This document shows, in pieces, positions 43,148 to 52,956 of a stretch of 64,000 nt of DNA. The notes beneath the pieces are model-generated. The model saw only the letters and a list, made by a program, of their open reading frames with translations. It did no database searches and was not told the origin of the DNA. The stretch is from NCBI GenBank assembly GCA_006538405.1, contig BJKQ01000001.1, positions 3,658,001-3,722,000 on the forward strand, in the 5' to 3' direction. The position numbers and the translations under genes are program-made. Within the stretch, counting starts at the first letter, position 1; each line of letters starts with the position of its first letter. The stretch is from Hansfordia pulvinata. Its lineage: Eukaryota > Ascomycota > Sordariomycetes > Xylariales.

Positions 43148-46100
43148 ACCGAGGTTGCCCGCCTTGACCTTTGCGGGCCCACAGCCGGCGGCCAGTCAGC
43201 TTGCTTGGCCCTGTGCGACTTGATGACTGAGGTCTGTTGTCTCGTCTCGTCTTGTTGTCTTCCACGTCCTGTCTTGTCTTGCCTGCTGCGTGTCTCGCTA
43301 CTGCCGGCCGGATTTTGACTCGCAACCCCCAGTTGTCTGCAAACAGAACAGATGCCTTGACCTTGGAGTGAATCCCCTCGTGGCTCATAGATGGTATGGC
43401 GTAAAGGCGAGCACGAGTGAGAGAAAAAAAAAAAAGACAGCAAACCCGAGGCGACCAGCCCAGTGTGGCCTGCCCTTCCCAGCCCTGCGGCTCTCATGCT
43501 TCATGTCGGGTACATCCAATGTATCGTCCACTCATTCGCCCTGGGCACGAAAGCGGCAGGACTCGGACGGCCGCGCCTAGGGCTCGCCCGCATTGGAGGT
43601 GCAGCTTGAGCTGCACCACATAGCACGTCGCGACATGGGAGGGAAACCCGTGCCTTGGGCTGCCTTTGCCCTTTGCCCTGCCCGACGCACGAGTACCTGC
43701 CTTAGGTGCCTTTTTCTCTGTCCCAGTACCCAGTTGGCGAATGGATGCCTGCGCGCATCTCCCACCATGCGCCCCCGGGATGACGGACGGGGGATGTAAG
43801 GTGGTCGTACGAAGACTCCCGTCGCATGGATGTCTGCCTGTCTGTCTGCGGGAGCAGGCAATTACACCTGCGCAGATATCCGACTTGACATACAATATTC
43901 TGCCACCTGTTCCTCCACACCCGCACGTCGCGGACACGGGCCTTCAGCCCGCCAGGTGCCTGCGGGCCGCATCTACCAGTATCGCATCCATCAAATTGTC
44001 CCCTTCCATTGCCGTGCGAGTACTCCAAAACAGACTCCCGTCGGTATCTGGCTACCTCCTTTGGAGGTACGTACTCGGACGCATTCGGGCACTGGCTGGG
44101 GGGCCCTCAGCTGCGCTAGGCTCGCTGGAGCTTACCTGCATGTACTGTGTACCCATCCATGGATGCCCTAGCACGCGTACTCGTACCTACGGTCCCGGGT
44201 TGCGAGAGGTGCTCCGTGAATTCCCAGTGCTACTAGTGATGTGGTCGCGGGCCACCTCACCTAGGGCTGTTTTCAGGTTGCTTCAGCTCGAGCCGGTGCA
44301 GCTAGCCGCTCTTGCTCAGCGGTACCTTAGCACCTTAGGTGCCCGTCCCAGTACATCCAGCAACTACCGGCGGCCACTCGGTACCCGGATCTGACCAAGC
44401 TTGACGTCGACGCGCCATCCATATGCAGCGTGGCAATGTATAGGTACGATACTCAGTACTACCCGCGACTGCTGGTCAGGCACCTGGAAAAAGAAATAGT
44501 GCGATTTCTCCATGCAAATGACCACAGCAAGCTCCCAACTTCTGGCTGGCGACTGGCCGAGACTGTCAGTGTGCAACATGGCCTTGGAAAACCACACTGG
44601 TCTCCAAGTGCCAGGGCCTGTCGGTGCGCCGTGCCTCAGCTTGGCTGGCCTCAAGCCGCGTAATCATCTGCTGCCTCCCATTCTAATAAGTAAGTAGGAA
44701 CCTACTTGAGTGTGCCCAACATCACGTACGAGTTGACCAGCGCCCGCTTGAATCGCAACAGCCCTGAAGCTTCAGGCAGGTAGCCGGAGCACCCGCGAGA
44801 GGTCTAATCCAATCTGATACGACGCCGTGGACACGCACCACAGCCCTGCGTTTCTGGTACGAGCACGAGCCCGCCAAACCCAATTTTTGGAGCTTGCCCG
44901 GTACTTGCATGCAGCACGAGCCGCCGTACCGCCGTGTACCCGAGCCGCTTCTGACTCGCTCCACCAAGGTTAGCCCATTTGGATTCGATTCCACCGAATT
45001 TTCTTCCCACTCGCCTTCGTTCACACCCACACCACCGCGCCTCGCGAAGCCGCACAGTCGTTTGCCAGCTTTCGTTAGACTTCCTGTGCGAATGCGCGCG
45101 CTTGGTTGCGAGCATGCTCTGCCCCTCTCTACGGTCCCCCCCCCCCCTCTTCGTAGACGGGTACACTGCGCGAGCGCCTCCCACTTCTGGGCCTTCGGGC
45201 ACAAGTACTTGAGCTACGCCCAATCCACGCCCAGTCAATCAGGTTCCTACACATCGTGAGGACTTCCCCCCACCTGCTAGGCCGGACCGGGACCCGAATC
45301 TGGCCCAACCTGCCAACCTGTGCACGCACGAGTATGGACCTGGGAGGGAGTGCGCGTGCGCGTGCTCCGTAAGTGACCGTGCCTGAGTTGATGCACAGCA
45401 GGGCTCTGGTGCTCTCACCTTGCTGCTGCGCCATGTTAGGTACTCGTAGTGGATACATCTGCACAAGGCATGCGAAATCCAGGCACACCCGGGGCAGCCC
45501 AGCAGTGCAACCGGGGCCAGCAAATCGTCCATGATTCAGGTACATCTGCAACCAGCACTGCTGCTCCAGGTTCGTATTGGACCCAGAGCCCCTCCACTAC
45601 ATATGAGGTACTCGTACGGAGAGGCATGTCCTGCTGCGCCTGCATGTGGTGGAAAATACTCGTAGGCCAGGCACCTGAAGCCTGCGCACAAACGGACGAC
45701 CCTCATTACATCAACTGGAGCCCGCACGCCCGGTACCTGGTCTGCGCGCGCGCGCTGGTACCGGCCCGTACCTGTCCTCGTCTCGGACTGCCTCCCTCAC
45801 CCTCTGTCTTTTAATTGCCCTATCCCCCCCCTCCTCCACCCCCATCGCCCAAACCCTCTGCTGGAGCGTTTCGGATCCCGTTCTCGCCAGTTTCCCACGA
45901 CCACGGCTCGATTTTGTAGCGTTGCGTTAGTTACCGTTGACTGCCGCCAGCAGCATTCGTTCCTCCTCATCAAACCCCCCCGCCCCGAGCCAAGCTGCCC
46001 TGCCTGCCTGCCTGCCCGCACTCCCTTTGCTTCCGACACGAGCCGGTTGTTTTTTCTTGCTTCACAGGCGCGCGCCCCGTCACCCCAGTCCTCAGCATTC

Positions 46101-47978
46101 CGCCCCTCTGGCCCCGGATTCCAATCGCATCATCTTAAAAAAAAGTCCCACCCATTGTGGGTTTCCGGTTTTTTTCCAAGGATCTCTCTCTCTGCTCCCG
46201 GATCTGTCCACGAGCCCCCCCGTCCGTCCATTTCTCATTCGGCGCACTACTCGTACAAGCTTGCTCTTGGAGTTGGTAGAAGGGAAACGAACTCTGTCGA
46301 TTTTCTCTTCCTTCAGTTCTGGTGTTGATCCGGTCCCTTTGCTGGTCTTCGTTCTCGGCGCTCAGTCTCGTTGCTGCTTTTCCCCAACTGTACCACCACC
46401 AAAAGCCAGGTTTCCTTTCCTCTTGGTGCTCGGTGCTCAAAAGCAAGGTAAGTTTCGCCCTCTCCTCTCCCCTTGCCGTCGCCTGCGCACCCCGCCGCCG
46501 GCGCACACCGTCGCCGCCATGCCATGCCCTATGCCATCGTCGCTGCCGTTGCCGTTGCCGCCGCCGCCGCCGCCTCCAGTGGTCTGCCTTTCCCGAAGCT
46601 CCAACGTCATTTGTTCCAGCCCATGGAGGTCTGCATGTCATCCGCTGCGGCCCCAACGCTGATTGGGGTCGCGCACATGGCTCCCGTGGGGTCGAAACTC
46701 TCCAACACCCGGAGGCACCGCTGCGATTGAAACCCAAGCGCGCGTCTGTTTGGAGTTGTCGCCCTCAATCGCCCTCCTCTATTGGACAATCGCACCCGCC
46801 CTCTTTCGACTTTGCTCGCCCGCGCCCCGCGCCGATCCTTGGTCGCATCAAGGGCAACCTCTACCGCACCGACGCGGATGGGCACCTCACCTCGACCCCT
46901 CAATCGGCTCTGCGCATCACCATTCCGCCTCGGTCCCAAGTACTGGTCTCTGTCGACGCGACACAGCACACCCATTCATGGGTGCTCTGCGTGCTCGGCG
47001 AGAAGAACCGATTTTAGTACATGATGGCAGTCGGCATGTCGCGATACCCAAATGGACCGTGACGGACAGTCGGACTAGTCTCTTGAATTCGCAAACATGA
47101 CCATGCAACACGCCGTCGGATGGCACCGAACATGTCAGTCCACGACAGCCTCCTCGACAGACGCAAGGGCGCGCCCGAATACATCACCCTCCACCACCGA
47201 TGACTTCCCACTTGGAAGCGACCAACCTACCGATCTTGACAACTGCGAGCATGAGTCACGAAATGGACCAACCGCAAGCGTCCCCGTGGGATGAACCAGG
47301 AAATGCCAGCGGTTTAGAGGTGGCTCGCAGCTGCGGTCTGCACCTCAAGGACAGCATCGAAGCTACATGCGATAGTGGTCCGACCTCTCATTCGTCGCTG
47401 TCAGCCAAGACATACTGCAGGCACTGCTGCATAAAAGTCGCAGGCGAGCAAAGAGGCGAAGTTGACAGGAAACGAGCTTGAGACATTGGACGCAATTTCT
47501 GCATGGGCCAGGAACGCCTCTTCAGCATCCTCTGCGCCCTCTTTCCCACGGGCGAGGCTCTGCAGGCAACCCCTCAACAACGCGGCACGACTGGGGGGCA
47601 ACGGCTTCGAATATCTTGGGCGCTCGGCGTTTCTAACATGGGGCGCGAGCTTGTTCATTAACGGCATAACAGGTCTTCAGTCCTCTGAACCAGACTATTA
47701 CGTTCTCACGACCAGTCACTTCGGTTTCTTAAGTCCAACCGCGGCGGACCTTACGGCCTCACTTCCTTCACATCAGGATCACATTCGGCTTGATCATTTT
47801 TCGACCTTTTTCTTCGGGTGAGTTGGGCGCTTCTCTCGGTAGCATACCTGGCCTCGCAGTCTTGGCCGGCCGAACGTAGGGCCTTAACCAATAAAGTGTG
47901 CAGCGACTAACCATCTGCGCAGTCGTCAACAGTTCTCGTCGCGAACTCAGCTTCGATTCACCCTTTCTGCTTAGCTAA

Positions 47979-48354
47979 GGTAAGAGCATCGCTTTTCTTT
48001 CCCATCGGGAACGCGCAGGAGATGTCCGTCACCCTGCTGCTATCTACCTACTCATTTCCCTCTGAGCTCGACCGCGATGTCAGGGCAGGTGGACCTGGGG
48101 GCCATTCGAGATGTACTCAGGCTCAACGTGCTTCCCGGTACCTCCTGCCACGGCATAATATCCGCGCCTTCTCGGCTTTCGTCCTATCTGCTCAGCAGTC
48201 CTGGGCCTTCCATGAAGAGGGCTGAACTCGAAAACACGCTCTCCATTCCTCTCCTTCAACATGTCAGGATGAATACATTCTGATTGTTTTTTTCAAACCA
48301 ACCCATCATGACGTGCATTACGTGGACACAGACTAATGCTAGTTCGAACTACAG
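47979..48354 (+). other. Probable 5' UTR intron of the RNA-binding protein gene
   Basis: A consensus donor (AAG|GTAAGAGC) lies at 47979 and an acceptor with a branch-like ACTAAT and ACTACAG ends at 48354, four bases before the start codon at 48359. The interval would be 376 bp and contains no supported coding sequence. A further GTAAGT donor at 46446 may begin another leader intron ending near 47932 (TCTGCGCAG). Confidence 0.4.
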
Positions 48355-48358
48355 CGCC

Positions 48359-49939
48359 ATGGATACTTTCAACACTTACAACGGCAACCCGCCGTCCAAC
48401 GGCTCCGGCTCCCAGGGCGAAGCTCCTGCCGGCCCCGGTGCCCCCGGTGCCCCGCCTGCCGGACTTCCCATGGCCCCCAATGGTCAGGGCAACGGCGACA
48501 TGACTCCTGGTTTCGCCTCGTCCGACTCTGCTCGCCAGACCCTCTGGTGCGTCTCCTACAAGGCAGCTGCCGACGCGTTCCACCATGAAACTGACGAAAA
48601 CTCGCAGGATGGGTGAGCTTGCTGGCTGGATGGACGAGGGCTTCATTCGCTCCATCTACCAATCCTCCATGAACGAGAATGTCCAGGTCAAGATTATTCG
48701 TGACAGACACTCTGGGTATGTTACTCCTGCCCAGTCGTGCCATTGATGTTCGCGAACAGGCGCCGACCCTGTCTGGTTACGCGCAAGCGGTGGCGACAGA
48801 CCACACGTGCTGACACCTTGCCAGGAACGCCGGATACTGCTTTGTTGAGTTCAGCAGCCCCGAGGCTGCCCAGAAGGCTCTCCAGCTCAACGGCCAGGGC
48901 GTCCCCAACACCGACCGCGTTTTCCGTCTTAACTGGGCCTCTGGAGGTGGACTTGTCGACCGACGCGATGACCGCAGCCCCGAATTCTCCATTTTCGTCG
49001 GTGATTTGGGCCATGAAGTCAACGAGTTCGTCCTCGTCGCTCTCTTCCAATCTCGCTTCAACTCTTGCAAGTCTGCGAAGATCATGACCGACCAGCAAAC
49101 CGGCCAGTCTCGTGGGTATGGATTCGTCAGATTCAGCGACGAGGGCGACCAGCAAAGAGCCCTGGTTGAGATGCAAGGAGTCTACTGCGGCAACCGCCCC
49201 ATGCGGGTCTCGCCTGCCACTCCCAAGAACCGGTAGGTTCATTCTCTCACGCGTAGCTGCATCTCCTTCTCTAACAGATCATACAGTGGCCACCAGGGCG
49301 GACAGTTCAACCAGCAATTCGGCGCCCAGCAGATGATGCACCCTCCTCAGCCCCAGCACCCTGGCGGCATGGGCAATCAGTGGATGCCCCCTCAGCAGGC
49401 TGGTTACGGCTACGGAGCTGGGCCCGCGCCTCCGGGCCAAGGCGGAGCCACTCCCTTCAACCCTCTGGCAATGAACCAGTTTACCGACCCCAACAACACG
49501 ACTGTCTTCGTTGGTGGTCTTTCCGGCTACGTCACCGAAGATGAACTTCGCTCCTTTTTCCAAGGGTTCGGCGAGATAACATACGTCAAGATCCCCCCCG
49601 GAAAGGGCTGTGGCTTTGTCCAGTTTGTCCACCGCCATGCCGCCGAGATGGCCATCAACCAGATGCAGGGCTACCCCATTGGTAACTCTCGCGTTCGTCT
49701 GTCTTGGGGCCGTTCGCAGAACAACTCGGGCGTGGGTACTCCCTACCGCCCCGCTCCCCCTCCTCCGCACTACTTCCCTCCCGGACCTGCTGGGCCCCAG
49801 GGACCTGGTGGTCCCTTTGGTGCTCCCGCTGGTTACGGACCCGGCCCTCAAGGACCTCCTGGTGCCGGCATGGGCCCTCAGGTACGCCGACACAATTGCC
49901 CTGTTGAGGTTGCAAGCTGCTAACAACTGTTTTTAGTAA
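48359..49939 (+). CDS. RNA-binding protein with three RRM domains (Csx1/Nam8/Ngr1 type)
   Basis: Five exons, 48359-48546, 48608-48715, 48825-49232, 49287-49881 and 49937-49939, give 433 aa; all four introns are GT-AG and 54-109 bp. After a Gly/Pro/Asn-rich N-terminus, RRM1 starts TLWMGELAGWMDEGFIRSIY with RNP1 NAGYCFVEF; RRM2 has SIFVGDLGHEVNEFVLVALF and GYGFVRF; RRM3, after a Gln/Pro/Gly-rich linker, has TTVFVGGLSGYVTEDELRSF and GCGFVQF, ending VRLSWGRSQNN. The GCGFVQF RNP1 and LSWGR close of RRM3 are typical of yeast Nam8/Ngr1 and fission yeast Csx1, which bind mRNA and control stability under stress or take part in U1 snRNP splicing (Nam8). The C-terminus is Pro/Gly-rich and disordered. 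The coding sequence reaches CAG at 49881 and the TAA is created only after splicing to TTTTAG|TAA. Start: first ATG of the exon after a probable UTR intron. Exact orthology among Csx1, Nam8 and Ngr1 is not resolved. Confidence 0.92.
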
Positions 49940-51732
49940 ATCTCAACTCAAAGACGGGAATACCGGCGTCCTGCGTTCTTGGCGTTTCGGCACGCTGATT
50001 TGATCTGCATCAACATCTCCTAGTTCTCTCGTATCACTAGCTCTCTAGGATCCTTTCACCTCGTTCGCCGGTGCTGGAGCAAGCTTGCATTTTTAGGATG
50101 GACAGTCTTCAGGTCGTCATATTCCCCGTTGCTGGCGTTGACTCCTGGGCATTTTCAGACAGTCGGCGCTCCGCGTGGAAAATCCTTGTATGATTTCATC
50201 ACTCCGACACGACATTTCTCGAGACACGATTTCCTATCTGTTTACCTTACCTTAACGGGGATTGGCCGATGTTACCTCTTCCGACAATGTCATCGACATA
50301 TAGCTTACAAATTTGTCGAAAGCTTGGCGGTTCCTGGGACTGGGTTTCTTTTGCGACTGCGATTCTGTGCCAATGCTGCGACTCTCTTTCAAAGCTTTGG
50401 TCCGCACTTTCCGCTTGCGCTCTGCTCTAATTGCCTTGGCATACGTACAACCTTTGATCGCCTGCACGAGATACCCTTGTCGCCAACCCTTCTTTCGCGC
50501 GTTGATTGAGGCCCTTGCAAGTCATTTTCTCCCGGTGGTGTTTTGGTGGTTGGTGGTTTTTGCCGGTAGCATGATTAATTTGCCCTGGCGGCTGATACAT
50601 TCGTATATGCCTTGCGTGACCACACGGTCGGTCGTTAATCTCCTTTCGTTCAGCTTTCAATAAAAGGTTCGACACCATAACCAGATTCGTGTGTTTTCGG
50701 TTGAGTTGTGATTCGAATGCGGCAAATGGTTGTGCCAATCCACAGGGTGTGCGCTGCCGGTTTGATTAAGGTGTGTTCACTGACGGACGGGCTTTTCTCG
50801 ACCTGGTACGCAAGGTGTGATGATTGCCATCCGTGGAGACGAGCTTTGCAGATTCGTCAACAAGTCAATAAGCCCTCGTGTGGACTATTGGAGTCTATCT
50901 TGCCACCCTAAGCACCAAACCCCTGGGCATTCGTCCAGTCTCTTCTCCCAACGACTGCACGAGACCAGCTGCCTTGGGTGGCCAGTCGCTTTTCATAATA
51001 TGTTGGCACATGGTCACTGTGTTCTAGATGAAGTTGATTTGATGTCCTTGCTTGTGGCTGCATTGTACTTTGTAGGGTCCCCATCTTGACGCCCGGGAAA
51101 CTGCATGACCGAGGCGACAGATCACGACGGAGCCAGGAGAGCGGGCTCGTTGAATCAAGAGGGCACAGATCTTAATCCCGTCAACCGTGACGTACCGTGA
51201 GCAACTGAGTTTTTCTCATTCTGTGTTATTGTCAGCATTGGAATTTTCACTGCAGGGGCAACGCGTGCCCCATCTCTCTTTCAATCCGATGAACCCTATC
51301 GCGATCCCTCCACGCTGGACAATATCCCAGCACACCGGTACATCTGTCTGTCGAGCTCCTTTCCGTGAAGCGAAAATCAAGGCTACGATCAAACGGATAG
51401 ACCCAGGCCGCACATGGGGGGAAACTCAAAATAAAGACTGAAGGAGATCCCGGTTGACGCTCAGGTTGCTCAACCATGCCATCACCCTTCATGGGAAGCC
51501 CACGTCAGCGCTCGTGGAAGAATTAGCCTTTGCTCTTCATCAGGAACATTCCCTCCTCGCCTCTCTGCGCCCGTTTCTCCTCTCGTGCAGCTTGCCTGTG
51601 TAGCCCTGGAATGCGTCTGGTGGCTTGCTATTCTCTCGGCTTTGCAGAATCCCAAGAGGGGCTCAAAGTGCCGCGTTAGCTTCCGATCTGCCCCTCATTC
51701 AAGTCTCAGTCCTAGCCCAAGGACGAGACACC
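49940..51732. other. Intergenic region / 3' UTR of the RNA-binding protein gene
   Basis: No supported gene. The composition from 50.0 to 50.7 kb is T-rich, as in fungal 3' UTRs, with an AATAAA at 50659. Short frames beyond that show no protein resemblance. Confidence 0.6.
50659..50664 (+). promoter_or_regulatory. Possible polyadenylation signal
   Basis: AATAAA about 720 bp after the stop of the RNA-binding protein gene, at the end of a T-rich stretch. It would imply a long 3' UTR. Confidence 0.35.
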
Positions 51733-52956
51733 TCAACCTCGACGACTGGGACGGCTCGAGCTAGCCGAGGAAACAGTGCGCGCGGGACTGCGACCTTTGT
51801 GGGCGCCGGGAGGTCCAAAAGCACCGGGGTCGCGTGGGGTGTTGTTCAGGCCGGGGCCGCCATATAGAGGACCCGGCGTGTACGGGGGGCTCGGCGTGGA
51901 ACCGCGCGCTCCTGTGCCGCCTCCAGCAGCGGCAGCAGCGGATGAATTCAAGGCCGCCTCCTTCTCCGTGGTCTTGCGCTGGGCGCGGGCGCGGCGCCAC
52001 TCGCCAAACACGGCGGCCAGCAACCACAGCAGCCACATAATGCCCGCGACGACGGAGTAGGCGACAACGGCGCCGCGTGGGCTGCCGGCGAGGGCCAGCC
52101 CGAGCGCGCCGTTGATGATTCCCAGCGTCACGGCAGCGCGCCCGACGAAAAGATGAGCGTGCGACCACCAAGTGCGGCGCTGCAACTTCTTGAACTTGCT
52201 GTGGTGCACGATGCCGAGGACGGGCTGCAGGATAATGAATGCCAGCACAACGATGCCGATGATGGGGTGTGCGTTCATCCGCGACGACTCAAGCTGCGAA
52301 GAGAGAGGCGCAGATAGTTGCTTACTGTCAGTCACATCATAGATATCGGGGAGCAGGATGAGGCGTCTCGATGAAGCAGTCTTCTTTGGAACTTGAGGGA
52401 GTGCAGGGGCAACAGCGTTGGAGGCTTACCAAAGAAGTGCCCTCAGGCGGGATGCGAATAGAGCGAACAAGAAACAGGCCGATGGCTGCAGCAGCAATGT
52501 ACAGGGCCCCAGCAGTCATCTGGAATAGGGCGTGGATGATCCAGGCGAAGCGGCCAGGCGTGAGGCGCAGGACAATGGAGCCGAGTGGGAAGAGGCCGAC
52601 AAATGCCACAGCGGCGAGGATGCCATGGATGGTGCGAAAATGGGACGCACTCTCAATGGTGAGCCCGTTTCCGAGATCGAGAGCGTTCATCCCTCCAAAG
52701 CCGCCTCCGCCGAAGCCTTCGTCTCCATCGCCATCGCCGTAGCCTCCGCCTCCATAACTGCCGTCACCGTAACCATCACCCCAAGAACCCCAGTTGACCC
52801 CATGGTCTTTTCCAAGAGGGCCCCAGGCTTGGGTGCCGACCACTGTCCCCCCCTTTCAGTCAGCCTTTGTGCTCTTTCGGAGTCAGAAAACGGGTTGCTG
52901 TATGCTGGGTCATGCTCACCCCAGACAGCCAGACAGTGTCGTGCCACCGTGCTCAT
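51733..52956 (-). CDS. Cytochrome b561-type membrane protein (DOMON-b561 class, no DOMON seen)
   Basis: Model: exons 52956 to 52920, 52842 to 52430 and 52293 to 51733 with GT-AG introns of 77 and 136 bp, 336 aa. The last two exons are secure. A Gly/Asp-rich spacer (about residues 30-63) leads into a membrane domain with five or six helices. Conserved histidines fit the four heme ligands of b561 proteins: His85 (FRTIHGILAAVAF), His116 (WIIHALFQM), His159 (MNAHPIIGIVV) and His195/197 (WWSHAHLFVGR). The C-terminal tail is Ala/Gly/Pro-rich and cytosolic-looking. Relatives move electrons across a membrane, and in fungi the domain usually follows a secreted DOMON heme domain. I find neither DOMON nor signal peptide in the 1.3 kb upstream. 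The first exon, only 12 codons (MSTVARHCLAVW), is weakly supported; a missed upstream part is possible. For the second intron I preferred the acceptor at TCGCAG over an earlier GACAG because it follows a pyrimidine tract and joins GTSL to LESSRMNAHP. Confidence 0.78.

Larger units (their letters stand above)
36898..48358. other. 11.5-kb block without a convincing gene
   Basis: I examined both strands and found no frame with family resemblance, natural composition or coherent splice sites. The first few hundred bases are presumably the ECM29 promoter. Between 37.9 and 46.3 kb there are 19 copies of TACGAGTA/TACTCGTA, TACC/TAGG short tandems, two long poly-C runs (38098, 42520), (CA)n, (CAC)n and (AGC)n tracts and a GGCC repeat at 43133. 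From about 45.8 kb the + strand becomes strongly C/T-rich with GTAAGT and GTAAGA donor-like sites (46446, 47979), so 45.8-48.36 kb is probably the promoter and a spliced 5' leader of the RNA-binding protein gene. Species-specific genes or noncoding RNAs cannot be excluded. Confidence 0.55.

Noticed and set aside
43666..44394. 242-codon open frame on the plus strand in the gene-empty block
   Set aside because: Unnatural composition, no family resemblance, contains TACTCGTA repeat DNA, and overlaps competing frames on both strands.
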